Of a stretch of DNA of 64,000 nt, positions 8,800-17,770 are shown piece by piece. Positions within the stretch are counted from its first letter, which is position 1; each line of letters starts with the position of its first letter. Under the pieces are notes generated by a model. That model made no database searches. It was given only the letters and a program-made list of their open reading frames with translations, and was not told where the DNA came from. The position numbers were made by a program, and so were the translations under genes. Source of the stretch: Cupidesulfovibrio sp000226255 (GTDB lineage Bacteria; Desulfobacterota; Desulfovibrionia; Desulfovibrionales; Desulfovibrionaceae); NCBI RefSeq assembly GCF_003402415.2, contig NZ_AP036014.1, positions 310,001-374,000 on the forward strand, given 5' to 3'.

Positions 8800-9132
8800 A
8801 TGACCATCCAGGCGGTAGGGCTGAAGGCGTACTCCAACGCCCTCGGCAACTTCACCAAGGCCGAACAGGCCACCCGCGCCACCGCGGCGCCCACGGCATC
8901 CGGCATTCAGGCCAAGTCGTTCACCAGCACGCTTTCCGAGTCGCTGACCAAGGTCAACGACATGCAGGCCGAAAAGGCCCAGATGATCCAGTCCTTCGCC
9001 GCCGGGGAAACCCAGAACGTGCATGAGCTGATGATCACCCTGCAGAAGGCCGGCCTTGCCGTCAGCATGACCTCCGCCGTGCGGAACAAGGTCATGGAGG
9101 CGTATAAGGAACTCAGTCGCATCCAATTCTAG
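8800..9132 (+). CDS. fliE: Flagellar hook-basal body complex protein FliE
   Basis: 110 aa, normal length. FliE joins the MS ring (FliF) to the rod. The C-terminal half is conserved: NVHELMITLQKAGLAVSMTSAVRNKVMEAY, followed by KELSRIQF at the end, is the family signature. The N-terminal half is a variable Thr/Ala-rich linker. AGGGAGA before ATG 8800 supports the start. The 296-base gap to fliF shows no gene. Confidence 0.93.
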   Translation: MTIQAVGLKAYSNALGNFTKAEQATRATAAPTASGIQAKSFTSTLSESLTKVNDMQAEKAQMIQSFAAGETQNVHELMITLQKAGLAVSMTSAVRNKVMEAYKELSRIQF

Positions 9133-9428
9133 GCATTCGGCCCTTCCCGCCGCTGCCTTCGTCAGCCGGCACGGTTCATTCGGTCACGCACGGAAGAGTG
9201 CGCTCCCTTCATGAACCGCTTGGCTTCCTCGGCAGACAGCGGGAATCATCCGAATGCCCCGGCGCGTGACTTTGCCGGAGAACGAAAATCCGACCGCGCC
9301 AGGCGCCCGGCAGGCGACGGAAAGCACCGGATGCCCCGGCGCGGTGCCTGAAGAAACAACCCGCACGCGCACCGCCCGACATCACGCATCACGCCTCGCA
9401 GCCCAGAGACCACCCGGAGGAAGAACAC

Positions 9429-11045
9429 ATGGCTCCCGCTCTCGCAGACGCCGTCCAGAAGGCCAAGGGATTCTGGTCGCGCATTTCCACCTCGCAGCGC
9501 ATCTTCATCGCCGGGCTGTCCGTGGCCGTGGTGGGCGTGTTTTTCGGCCTGGTGTTCTGGATCAACCAGCCCGACTACCGCGTGCTGTACTCCAACCTGC
9601 CGCCCGAGGACGCCAGCCGCGTGGTCAAGCTGCTGCAGGCCGACAAGGTGGCCTACAAGCTGGAGAACAACGGCGCTTCCGTGCTGGTTCCCGCCGACAA
9701 GGTGTACGACCTGCGGCTGAAGGTGGCCGGTGAAGGCGGCCTGGTGGGCCAGGGCATCGGCTTCGAGATTTTCGACCAGATCAAGGTCGGCCAGACCGAC
9801 TTCGTGCAGAAGATCAACTACCAGCGCGCCCTGCAGGGCGAACTTTCGCGCACCATCTCCGAATTTCCCGGCATCGAGAGCGCGCGGGTGCATCTGGTCA
9901 TTCCGCACCGCAGTCTGTTCATCGAGGAACAGCAGAAGCCGTCCGTCTCGGTGGTGCTGAAGCTGCGCGACAACAAGAAGCTGGAGCCCAAGGACGTCCA
10001 GGCCATCGTCAACCTGGTGGTCATGGCCGTGGAAGGGCTGGACAAGAACAAGGTCTCGGTCACCGACACCAGCGGCAAGATCCTGTACGCGCCCAACGAG
10101 GACGGCAGCGTCGACGGCATGACCTCGACCCAGCTCGAGCACAAGCTGCGCATGCAGCAGAACCTGGAGCGCCGCATCGAGGAGCTGCTCTACCCGGTCA
10201 TCGGCGCGGGCAAGGTCATCGCCAAGGTCAACGCCGACCTCGACTTCAGCCAGCGCACCATCCGCAAGGAACTCTACGACCCCGAAAAGACCGTGGTGCG
10301 CAGCGAAAGCCGCAGCGAGGAATCGCAGCGCGGCCGCTCGAACCTCGAGGCGGGCTCGCCCGACGCCAACTTCCGGGGCGATTCGCCCACGGGCGGCGCG
10401 TCCACCCAGGAGGGCAACCGCGAAACCCGCACCACCAACTTCGAGATCAACAAGGAAGAGCAGAACATCGTGGCGCAGGTGGGCGACATCTCCCGCCTGA
10501 CCGTTGCGGTGATCGTGGACGGCACGTATGAGAAGGGTGCCGACGGTCAGTGGACCTTTGTGCCCCGCAAGGCCGAGGACATCGAGCGCATCCGCCAGCT
10601 GGTCTCCAACGCCGTGGGCTTCGACCGCGCGCGTGGCGACACCATAGAGGTCAGCAACATTTCGTTCGGCGGCCCCGACGCGCCGCAGGAATCGAGCCTT
10701 GCCCAGTTGGTCATGGATTACGCCCTGCGCCTTGGCAAGCCGCTGCTCAACGCGCTGCTGGTCTTCCTGTTCCTGCTGCTGGTGGTGCGGCCGGTGGTGC
10801 TGGCCATGATCCGCCCGCGCGTGGAAGGCGAGATGATCGAGGGCCTGGAAGGCCTGCCCGCCGGCGAAGAGCGCCTTGCGCTCATCGAGGGCGACGAGGA
10901 GATGGACGCGCTGGACGCGCTGAAGAAGATCGAGGACATCAAGGCTCACGCCCTGCAGATGGCCGAACAGAACATGGACCAGGCCGTGAGCATCATCAGG
11001 AGTTGGCTGAAGCATGCCGAAGGATCCAAGGTCGGAGCAGCTTAA
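9429..11045 (+). CDS. fliF: Flagellar MS-ring protein FliF
   Basis: 538 aa. One membrane segment near residues 25-47 (IFIAGLSVAVVGVFFGLVFWI) and one near 440-460 anchor the ring in the inner membrane. In between lie the ring-building motifs, including the YRVLYSNLPPEDAS region and GKVIAKVNADLDFSQRT. A low-complexity loop (about residues 295-335) matches the variable segment of the family. The C-terminal tail IKAHALQMAEQNMDQAV binds FliG. ATG 9429 follows GGAGGAA. The last 32 bases overlap fliG. Confidence 0.95.
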   Translation: MAPALADAVQKAKGFWSRISTSQRIFIAGLSVAVVGVFFGLVFWINQPDYRVLYSNLPPEDASRVVKLLQADKVAYKLENNGASVLVPADKVYDLRLKVAGEGGLVGQGIGFEIFDQIKVGQTDFVQKINYQRALQGELSRTISEFPGIESARVHLVIPHRSLFIEEQQKPSVSVVLKLRDNKKLEPKDVQAIVNLVVMAVEGLDKNKVSVTDTSGKILYAPNEDGSVDGMTSTQLEHKLRMQQNLERRIEELLYPVIGAGKVIAKVNADLDFSQRTIRKELYDPEKTVVRSESRSEESQRGRSNLEAGSPDANFRGDSPTGGASTQEGNRETRTTNFEINKEEQNIVAQVGDISRLTVAVIVDGTYEKGADGQWTFVPRKAEDIERIRQLVSNAVGFDRARGDTIEVSNISFGGPDAPQESSLAQLVMDYALRLGKPLLNALLVFLFLLLVVRPVVLAMIRPRVEGEMIEGLEGLPAGEERLALIEGDEEMDALDALKKIEDIKAHALQMAEQNMDQAVSIIRSWLKHAEGSKVGAA

Positions 11046-12030
11046 GGGCCCCCAGAAGACGGCGATCCTGCTTCTCGCGCTGGGTGACAAGTTCACCTCG
11101 GAAGTCTTCAAGCGCATGGAGCGGCAAGAGATCGCCGCCGTCTCCAAGGCCATCGTGGAACTGGACACCGTGCCCAAGGAGCTGGTGGAGGAAGTCCTGC
11201 GCGAATTCCACACCGCCCTGGTCACCGGCCAGGACATGATCGCCGGCGGCGCGGAAGCCGTGAAGCGCATGCTCATGAAGAACCTGGACAGCGAGACCGC
11301 CAAGTACATCATGGACTCGCTGAACCTCGACTCCGGCCCCGCGCCCTTCCGCGAGTTGGGCAACGTCAGCCCGCGCCTGCTGTCCCAGATCCTGCGCAAC
11401 GAACACCCGCAGACGCTGGCGCTCATCCTGGGGCACATGCACCCGGACAACGCCGCCGAACTTCTGACCAACCTGCCCGCGGGCGTGCGGCCCGAGGTGC
11501 TCATGCGCCTCGCAAGGCTCGAAGCCGTGCCCGAGGACATGCTGATGGAAGTGGACAAGGTGCTGCAAAGCCAGCTCATCGCCATGGGCGGCAAGGAAGG
11601 CAAGAAGGTGGGCGGCGTGCCCGCCGTGGCCGAGATCCTCAACGCCGTGGACCGCGCCACCGAAGAGGAAGTGCTGGCCGAAATCGAGGAAGAATCCTCG
11701 CAGATGGCCGAAGACATCCGCAACCTCATGTTCGTGTTCGAGGACGTGAAGGCCCTGGACGACCGGGGCATCCGCGAACTGCTCAAGGAAATCTCCAACG
11801 AGGACCTCACCATGGCCCTGCGCGGGGCATCCGACGACCTGAAGGAGAAGTTCTTCAAGAACATGTCGGAACGCGCGGCCACCATGATCCGCGAAGACCT
11901 CGAGATCATGGGCCCCACGCGTCTGTCCGACGTGGAGGGCGCGCAGCAGAACATCGTCAAGACGGTGCGCAGGCTGGAAACCGAAGGCCGCATCATGGTG
12001 GGCCGCGGAGGCGGCGATGTCTTCGTCTGA
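11014..12030 (+). CDS. fliG: Flagellar motor switch protein FliG
   Basis: 338 aa. It bridges the MS ring and the C-ring and carries the torque-generating C-terminal domain. Seen here are the N-terminal QKTAILLLALGDK, the middle-domain NEHPQTLALIL (EHPQ motif, about residues 128-138) and the charged C-terminal helix region FVFEDVKALDDRGIRELLKE that faces the stator. The start ATG 11014 lies inside fliF, and the stop overlaps fliH by 14 bases, so fliF-fliG-fliH are translationally coupled. Confidence 0.96.
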   Translation: MPKDPRSEQLKGPQKTAILLLALGDKFTSEVFKRMERQEIAAVSKAIVELDTVPKELVEEVLREFHTALVTGQDMIAGGAEAVKRMLMKNLDSETAKYIMDSLNLDSGPAPFRELGNVSPRLLSQILRNEHPQTLALILGHMHPDNAAELLTNLPAGVRPEVLMRLARLEAVPEDMLMEVDKVLQSQLIAMGGKEGKKVGGVPAVAEILNAVDRATEEEVLAEIEEESSQMAEDIRNLMFVFEDVKALDDRGIRELLKEISNEDLTMALRGASDDLKEKFFKNMSERAATMIREDLEIMGPTRLSDVEGAQQNIVKTVRRLETEGRIMVGRGGGDVFV

Positions 12031-12748
12031 TGCCGAAAAGCCCGACCGCTGGGGCACCATCTTCATGGGGCCCGGCCCCCTTGGCGAAACCACGCTGACC
12101 GGCATGGAGGGCGCTTCGGCGCGCCCGCTGTGGGACGAGCACACCGAAGAGGAATACATGGAGCGCGTGCGCGCCAAGGCAGAGGCCAAGGCGCGCGAGA
12201 TGCTGACCCAGGCCCGCATGGAGGCCGAGGTCATGCGCGCCGCGGCCCATGACGAGGGCTACAACGCGGGCATGGCCCAGGCCCACCGCGAGCTGGAGGA
12301 ATTCCGCGCGGCCATGGGCGAGTCGGTGTCCGCCGTGCTTTCCGCCATCCAGGGGCAGTGTTCGTCCATCTTCGCCGGGTGGCGGGCCGACCTGGTGGGG
12401 CTGTTGCGCGCGGCGGTGGAGCGCGGGGTTGGCCTGGTGGTGGACGCGGAGCGCGCCGCCGTGCTGGAAACGCTGTTCGTGAAGTCAGTGCAGGCGCTGG
12501 AGCAGCGCCGTACCCTCACCGTGCGCGTGAACCCCGAGGACGAGCCCGCCGTGGCCGACATCATCGCCGCCACCAAGGAGCGCTTTCCGGGCCTGGAGGC
12601 CTGGACCGTGCGCGGCGACGCCGCCATCGGCCCCGGCGGCATGGTGGTGGAAAGCCGCGACGGCATGGTGGACAACACCATCGAGACCCGCCGCCGCATC
12701 GTCGAAGAAGTGCTGGCCGGGCTGACCCTGCCCGAGGACCGCCCGTGA
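12017..12748 (+). CDS. fliH: Flagellar assembly protein FliH (regulator of the export ATPase)
   Basis: 243 aa. FliH binds FliI and regulates its activity and docking at the export gate. The middle (about residues 40-100) is a charged helical coil EEEYMERVRAKAEAKAREML with small-residue spacing, and the C-terminal third is a V-ATPase subunit-E-like domain (TLTVRVNPEDEPAVADII). The sequence is weakly conserved in the family, so the call leans on position between fliG and fliI as well as architecture. Confidence 0.85.
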   Translation: MSSSDAEKPDRWGTIFMGPGPLGETTLTGMEGASARPLWDEHTEEEYMERVRAKAEAKAREMLTQARMEAEVMRAAAHDEGYNAGMAQAHRELEEFRAAMGESVSAVLSAIQGQCSSIFAGWRADLVGLLRAAVERGVGLVVDAERAAVLETLFVKSVQALEQRRTLTVRVNPEDEPAVADIIAATKERFPGLEAWTVRGDAAIGPGGMVVESRDGMVDNTIETRRRIVEEVLAGLTLPEDRP

Positions 12749-14127
12749 GCCCGGCCGAAAGCGCCATGTCCGGGCTGGACCCGGCCGCCTGCCTGCGCCT
12801 GCTGGGCGAGGTGCAGGCCATGCAGACCTACGGCAAGGTCACCAAGGTGGTGGGCCTGGTTGCCGAAGGCTGCGGCATAAAGGCCCCGCTGGGCGCGGTG
12901 TGCCACATGCTGCCCGAGGGCTGCGAATCCGGCGCGGGCGGCGCGCCCGAACAGGCGGACCCCGCCTCGTGCGGGGGCATCGCCGCCGAGGTGGTGGGCT
13001 TTCGCGACGGCAACCTGCTGTTCATGCCCTATGGCGACCTGCGCGGCATCCGCCCCGGCAGCCTCATCCGCAACACCAGCCTGCCCCCCGTGTTTCCCGT
13101 GGGCGACGCGCTGCTTGGCCGAGCCTTCGACGCCTTCGGCGTGCCGCTGGACGGCGGCGCACCCGTGCCCACCGTGGATTTCGCCCCTCTGTACGCCTCG
13201 CCGCCCAACCCGCTGGCCCGGCCGCGCATTTCCGACCCGCTGGACGTGGGCGTGCGCGTCATCAACAGCCTGCTCACCCTGGGCAAGGGGCAGCGCGTGG
13301 GCATCATGGCCGGTTCGGGCGTCGGCAAATCGACGCTCATGGGCATGATGGCCCGCTACACCGTGGCCGACGTGAACGTCATCGGCCTCATCGGCGAACG
13401 CGGCCGCGAGGTGGTGGAGTTCATGGAAAAGGACCTGGGGCCGGAGGGGCTGGCCCGCTCGGTGCTCATCGTGGCCACGTCCGACCAGTCGCCGCTGGTG
13501 CGCATGCGCGCCGCCTATGCCGCCACCGCCGTGGCCGAACATTTCCGCGACCAGGGCAAGGACGTGCTGCTGATGATGGACTCGGTGACGCGCTTCGCCA
13601 TGGCCGCGCGCGAGGTGGGCCTTGCCGTCGGCGAACCGCCCACGACCAAGGGCTACACCCCCACCGTGTTCGCCCAGCTGCCCAAGCTGCTGGAACGCGC
13701 GGGCCGCAGCGAGAAGGGCACCATCACCGGCATCTACACGGTGCTCGTGGACGGCGACGACTTCAACGAGCCCATCGCCGACGCGGTGCGCTCCATCCTG
13801 GACGGGCACATCGTGCTCACCCGCGACCTTGCCGACCTGGGGCACTTTCCCGCCATTGACGTGCTGCGCTCCATCAGCCGCCTGCGCAGCGACATCTGCG
13901 CGCAAAACGTGGTGGACGCGGGCCGCGTGATCACCCGGCACATGGCCACCTTTCGCAAGGCCGAGGACATGATCAACATCGGGGCCTACGCGCCGGGCAG
14001 CAACCCGGACATCGACAAGGCCATTGCCATGAACGGCCCCATCAATGCCTTTCTGCGCCAGGACGTGACCGACGCCGCGCCGCTGGCCGATTCGTTCGCG
14101 CAGTTGCAGGGCTTGGCCGCCGGGTAG
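12745..14127 (+). CDS. fliI: Flagellum-specific export ATPase FliI
   Basis: 460 aa. It energises export of flagellar proteins. The Walker A motif GSGVGKST is preceded by RVGIMA, Walker B is DVLLMMDSVTRFAMAAREVG, and the F1-beta-like GEPPTTKGYTPTVF segment follows. GTG 12745 overlaps the fliH stop (GTGA) and has GAGGA six bases upstream; ATG 12766 is the alternative. The operon ends here without a fliJ gene, which usually follows fliI. Confidence 0.95.
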   Translation: MSPAESAMSGLDPAACLRLLGEVQAMQTYGKVTKVVGLVAEGCGIKAPLGAVCHMLPEGCESGAGGAPEQADPASCGGIAAEVVGFRDGNLLFMPYGDLRGIRPGSLIRNTSLPPVFPVGDALLGRAFDAFGVPLDGGAPVPTVDFAPLYASPPNPLARPRISDPLDVGVRVINSLLTLGKGQRVGIMAGSGVGKSTLMGMMARYTVADVNVIGLIGERGREVVEFMEKDLGPEGLARSVLIVATSDQSPLVRMRAAYAATAVAEHFRDQGKDVLLMMDSVTRFAMAAREVGLAVGEPPTTKGYTPTVFAQLPKLLERAGRSEKGTITGIYTVLVDGDDFNEPIADAVRSILDGHIVLTRDLADLGHFPAIDVLRSISRLRSDICAQNVVDAGRVITRHMATFRKAEDMINIGAYAPGSNPDIDKAIAMNGPINAFLRQDVTDAAPLADSFAQLQGLAAG

Positions 14128-14162
14128 CGCGGGCCGCAAGGGTGTCGGCAATTTTTCGAAAC

Positions 14163-14196
14163 GAAGCGGGCGGGGCAGCAATGCCCCGCCCGCTTC
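14163..14196 (+). terminator. GC hairpin after fliI
   Basis: Perfect 14-bp stem (14163-14176 / 14183-14196) around the 6-base loop AGCAAT, 35 bases after the fliI stop. There is no T tract, so termination may be partial or Rho-assisted. Confidence 0.55.
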
Positions 14197-14246
14197 ACAT
14201 GATGGCGATGTGCGTTTCAGGATGCCTCCGGCGACCAAGGACGGCA

Positions 14247-14292
14247 GCCGTTATGCGAGGCTTCGAGCATTACGGATGGCGATCGCAGCGCG
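14247..14292. repeat. Dispersed stem-loop element, copy B
   Basis: 46 bp, with hairpin CCGTTATGC (14248-14256) / GCATTACGG (14267-14275) and the same CGCAGCGCG tail as copy A at 1456-1502. The stem bases that differ between the two copies change in pairs. It lies within a larger fold bounded by CCAAGG (14235-14240) and CCTTGG (about 14302-14307). Confidence 0.6.
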
Positions 14293-14350
14293 GCTGTCGC
14301 CCCTTGGCCCCCCGCTTCAAAGCGGCCGCCTTGCAGCGCGAGAATCTTCG

Positions 14351-15061
14351 TCAGGCCGGGCTGTTGCGTTGCCCCGTGGCCTTCCGCCACGCCCACACCG
14401 CCGCGCAACCGGCAAGCAGACCCACCAGCCAGCCGCCCAGCACGTCGGAAGGGTAGTGCTTGCCAAGGTACAGGCGGGAATAGCCCACCATCAGCGGCAG
14501 CAGGAAGACCAGCCGCAGCGCCGGGGACGGGCGGGGAGCGGCGCATGCCGTGGAACCGGCGGCCGGTGCGGCCGGTGCGGCCGGTTGGGCCAGGGCTTCC
14601 CGTTTCCGGGCCGCGCCAAGGCCCGGCAGCATGGCGTACAGCGCCACGGCCACGGCCATGGTGTTGGCCGCGTGGGACGAGACGAAGGAATCCCCCGTCG
14701 ATTTGCCTTGCGCGAAATCGGCGGGGTTCTGCTTCCATGCGCCGTCGTCGCGGTGGTGCACCAGCGGCAGGGCGTTCAGCGGGCGCACCCGGTCCGTGGA
14801 TTTCTTGAACACGTTGCCCGCGCCGTCGGCCAGCCCGGCGGCCACGCCCACCACCAGCAACAGGGACAGCAGCGGCCGCAACCCGGGCTTGCCCGTGCGG
14901 GCAAGGTACAGCGCCGCGCAGGCGGCGATGGCCACCCACAGCAGCAGGGTGCTGGAAACCAGCGGCATCAGCAGGTCCAGCGGGGTGTTGCGCCAGTCCA
15001 CGTTGACGCGCAACAGCCATTCGATGTCCCACTCGAAGGGGGTGTCGAAGATATGCAGCAT
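14351..15061 (-). CDS. PAP2-family membrane phosphatase
   Basis: 236 aa integral membrane protein with about five to six hydrophobic segments. The three catalytic motifs of the PAP2/acid phosphatase superfamily are intact: KSTDRVRP, SFVSSHA (SGH-type motif) and SRLYLGKHYPSDVLGG. Likely substrates are undecaprenyl pyrophosphate or phosphatidic acid derivatives at the periplasmic face. A low-complexity Ala/Pro stretch (AQPAAPAAPAAGS) interrupts the loop before the last motif and comes from a 9-bp tandem repeat near 14562-14590. No clear ribosome binding site precedes ATG 15061, so the start is provisional. Confidence 0.85.
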   Translation of the reverse strand: MLHIFDTPFEWDIEWLLRVNVDWRNTPLDLLMPLVSSTLLLWVAIAACAALYLARTGKPGLRPLLSLLLVVGVAAGLADGAGNVFKKSTDRVRPLNALPLVHHRDDGAWKQNPADFAQGKSTGDSFVSSHAANTMAVAVALYAMLPGLGAARKREALAQPAAPAAPAAGSTACAAPRPSPALRLVFLLPLMVGYSRLYLGKHYPSDVLGGWLVGLLAGCAAVWAWRKATGQRNSPA

Positions 15062-15139
15062 GGGGTGGGTGCGGAAAGAGGGTGGGGGACCCGGATGGGC
15101 TGGATGTCGCTGGCTGCGGGACCGAAGCCGTGCGTGCGT

Positions 15140-16042
15140 CTAGTTCAGGATGTAGCGCATGGGATTCACGCACACCCCGTTCAGCCGCACCTCGTAGTGC
15201 AGGTGCGGGCCGGTGCTGCGCCCCGAATTGCCGATGTAGCCGATAAGGTCGCCCCGGTTCACGCTCTGGCCGTCCCGGATCACGAATCGCTGCATGTGCG
15301 CGTAGCGGGTGGACAGCCCCCCGCCGTGTTGCAGCACCACGCAGTTGCCGTAGGCGCCGTCCACGGCGGCGAAGGTGACGGTGCCGCGCGCGGGGGCATA
15401 GATGGGCGTGCCGGGGCGGTTGATGACGTCGATGCCCTTGTGGAATTCGCCCTTGCCGGTGAACGGCGAGACGCGCATGCCGAAGGTGGAGGAAATGTAG
15501 CCGTCGGCGGGCCAGATGGAGGGGGTGGCGGCCAGCACCTCGCGGTTGTCGCGCAGGGCGCGCACCAGTTCCTGCTGGCGCACCTCTTCCAGCCGCACGT
15601 CGGTGGAAAGCTGCTGCAAAAAGCTGTGCATCTTGCGGGCCAGCAGTTCCTGGCGGTGCAGGGGCAGGTAGCTCTTGGAGAAGTCTTCCGAGCGGGAGCC
15701 GCCCATGGAGGCTGCTTCGCCGGGGTCCTTCTCCATGTTCATCATCAGGCGCAGCTTGGAGTCGAACTGCTGCACGCGGCCAAGGTCGGCCTGGAGGCTG
15801 CGCACCTTGCCCACCATGTTCAGCATCTGCCCGTTCTGTTCCTCCACCGTGCGCTCGGCCTCGGCCAGGCGGCGTTGCAGGTTCAGGTTCTCGGTGTAGA
15901 AGCCCCACAGCCACACGTTCAGCCCGGCCAGCGCCAGCCCCAGGCAGACCACGGCGAAACCGAACCACCCGCGCATGCGCAGGTTGCGGTGGGCGCCGTC
16001 GCGTTCCTTCAGGATGACGATGTGGTACTTGCCGAGCAGCAT
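15140..16042 (-). CDS. M23 (LytM) family peptidase, membrane-anchored
   Basis: 300 aa. A single membrane segment (about residues 26-48) follows a basic cytoplasmic tail; a coiled coil (about 55-100) leads to a C-terminal LytM domain. The zinc ligands are present in HKGIDV and GPHLHYEV, so an active DD-endopeptidase is possible. It would act on peptidoglycan in the periplasm, in cell separation or envelope remodelling, or as a regulator of an amidase. The architecture is like NlpD/MepM. The preceding region shows no strong ribosome binding site. Confidence 0.9.
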   Translation of the reverse strand: MLLGKYHIVILKERDGAHRNLRMRGWFGFAVVCLGLALAGLNVWLWGFYTENLNLQRRLAEAERTVEEQNGQMLNMVGKVRSLQADLGRVQQFDSKLRLMMNMEKDPGEAASMGGSRSEDFSKSYLPLHRQELLARKMHSFLQQLSTDVRLEEVRQQELVRALRDNREVLAATPSIWPADGYISSTFGMRVSPFTGKGEFHKGIDVINRPGTPIYAPARGTVTFAAVDGAYGNCVVLQHGGGLSTRYAHMQRFVIRDGQSVNRGDLIGYIGNSGRSTGPHLHYEVRLNGVCVNPMRYILN

Positions 16043-16192
16043 GTGTCGCGTGCGGTCCTGCGGGTTGTGGCCGGTCAGGCCGGTCCTGTGGAACCGGTGG
16101 GTCCGGTGCGGCCGGAGAGTGCGGTCGGTGCGGAAGATGGCGTCCGGGCCGCGCGTTGCGGCTGGCGCTAGAGCCTATCGCGTTGTCTAGCG

Positions 16193-16939
16193 TTATTGGT
16201 CCGAGGGTGTCAACCCAAGCTGCCAACGAATCAACCCGTTGAAAATATTTGCCTTCGCGAATTTGCTGCCCTTGCACAGTTCCTTCACTTCGGCGGTCAT
16301 CTCGCTGCGGCGCGAATCGGTGGCCGACGGGCAGGGGTTGGACCACACGGGCAGGTTCCACTGGTTCACGGCGCGGGCGATGACCGGTTTTTCCACCAGC
16401 ATCATGGGACGGATGACCGTCAGCCTGCCGCCGAAGAAGGCTTCCTTCATGGACATGCCGTCCACCCGCCCGGTCTGGACCAGGTTCATGAAAAAGGTGG
16501 TCACCAGATCGTCGGCATTGTGGCCGAAGGCCAGGTGGGTCAGTCCGTACTGCTTGCACAGTTCGAACAGCCGGGTGCGGCGCAGCTTGGCGCAGTAAAA
16601 GCACGGCGAATTGCGCAGGTTGGCGGGCGAATGGGCCACCGGCCCGTGGTCGGTGACCTCGATGTGCGAGGCCACGCCGTTGGCGCGCAGCCAGGGCAGC
16701 AGCGGGGCGTGGTTGTGCGGGTCGAAGCCGGGGTTCACGTGCAGGGCCATGATCTCGAACTTGAAGGGCACGATGCGCTGTCGCAGCTTCAGCACCTGCA
16801 ACAGCACCCAGCTGTCCATGCCGCCGGAAACGGCCACGCCGATGCGCGCGCCGGGGTGGATCATGGCGGTCTGCTGCATCAGCTTGCCGGTGGCGGTGAC
16901 GCACTGCTTCTGGGCGTAGGAAAGTTTTTCGCGGGGCAT
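16193..16939 (-). CDS. TtcA-like tRNA 2-thiolation ATP pyrophosphatase
   Basis: 248 aa N-type PP-loop enzyme. The PP-loop VAVSGGMDSWVLL adenylates the target base. CFYC (about residues 114-117) and a later NPCPS cysteine match the three Cys that hold the iron-sulfur cluster in TtcA. In that family the product is 2-thiocytidine at position 32 of some tRNAs. Other COG0037 members thiolate uridine 54, so the exact target is uncertain. ATG 16939 has GGAGA six bases upstream; longer frames lack support. The gene is monocistronic. Confidence 0.8.
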   Translation of the reverse strand: MPREKLSYAQKQCVTATGKLMQQTAMIHPGARIGVAVSGGMDSWVLLQVLKLRQRIVPFKFEIMALHVNPGFDPHNHAPLLPWLRANGVASHIEVTDHGPVAHSPANLRNSPCFYCAKLRRTRLFELCKQYGLTHLAFGHNADDLVTTFFMNLVQTGRVDGMSMKEAFFGGRLTVIRPMMLVEKPVIARAVNQWNLPVWSNPCPSATDSRRSEMTAEVKELCKGSKFAKANIFNGLIRWQLGLTPSDQ

Positions 16940-17536
16940 GGAATTCTCCGTCGGACGGGATCGGGCCGCGGCCGGCCGGGACCGGTCGGGGCGGGGTCGG
17001 CGCGCATCCGCAGGGGCGGGTCGGCCGGGTGCCCAGGCAAAAAAGCGGGATGAAGGACCGCCGGGCCGCCCCCCGATACCCCGGCGGGCACGCGGAAGCA
17101 ACCGCTGACAGGCCGAGTGCGCCACGCCCCGTGCATGGGCCGCGCGCGTGCATCAACAAACAGTGTGCGTTCTTGCCAGACGGGACCAGGTTGTTTGCGG
17201 TTCCGGCGGCGTTCGGTCGGCGCGGCCCCGGTGCTGGCCTGGCGTGGGGCTGGTGCTGGCCGGGGGCGGACAAGTCGCGGCGGCATGCCCGCACGCAGGG
17301 TGACGTTTGACGCCCCTCGTGAAGTCCCCCGCGAAGTCCTCTTGACGCCTCTTGACGGGACGGGTATGTTGCGCAGCTTGGCGTGGTGCGTCCTCGTGCC
17401 GCCAACGTGCCGGAAGTCGATCGCCGCCCCCCGGAATCCGGGTGGGGGCTGGACAACCGGCCCTGCCGCATTACCTGAAAGAGGCGTTGCGCGCACCCGC
17501 GCCGCTGCGCCCATCATCCTTCCGCAAGGAGCTCCC
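16940..17536. other. Divergent intergenic region upstream of rpoZ
   Basis: 597 GC-rich bases without a credible gene; the frames crossing it have no binding site or family match. It holds the rpoZ promoter at 17342-17370 and runs of degenerate short repeats such as CTGGCC. Confidence 0.55.
17342..17370 (+). promoter_or_regulatory. Sigma-70-type promoter for rpoZ-dnaJ
   Basis: TTGACG (17342-17347), a 17-bp spacer, then TATGTT (17365-17370). Two further TTGACG hexamers lie close by. The leader to rpoZ would be about 160 bases. No convincing heat-shock sigma-32 promoter was seen, although dnaJ is in the operon. Confidence 0.6.
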
Positions 17537-17764
17537 ATGGCCCGCATTACCGTTGAAGATTGCCAGGAACGCGTGGACAACCGCTTTCTGCTGGTGCAGA
17601 TGGCCATCAAGCGCGTGCACCAGTACCGCGAAGGGTACGAGGCGCTGGTCGATTCCCGCAACAAGGAAGTCGTGACCGCCCTGCGCGAAATCGCCGCCGG
17701 CAAGGTGCTGCCCGATGAAGAGGCGCGCTACGTGGAGACCGAGGACGACTTCCGGGCCGAATAG
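17537..17764 (+). CDS. rpoZ: RNA polymerase omega subunit
   Basis: 75 aa, typical of short deltaproteobacterial omega subunits. The sequence MARITVEDCQERVDNRFLLV, then AIKRVHQY with conserved Arg residues, and the acidic C-terminus fit RpoZ, which helps assemble the beta' subunit. AAGGAG at 17526-17531 precedes ATG 17537. dnaJ starts six bases after the stop, so the two genes are cotranscribed. Confidence 0.95.
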   Translation: MARITVEDCQERVDNRFLLVQMAIKRVHQYREGYEALVDSRNKEVVTALREIAAGKVLPDEEARYVETEDDFRAE

Positions 17765-17770
17765 CCAGCC

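Noticed and set aside
17300..17400. Heat-shock (sigma-32) promoter for rpoZ-dnaJ
   Set aside because: The TTGACG/TATGTT pair with 17-bp spacing fits sigma-70; no CTTGAA with a CCCCAT-type -10 was found.
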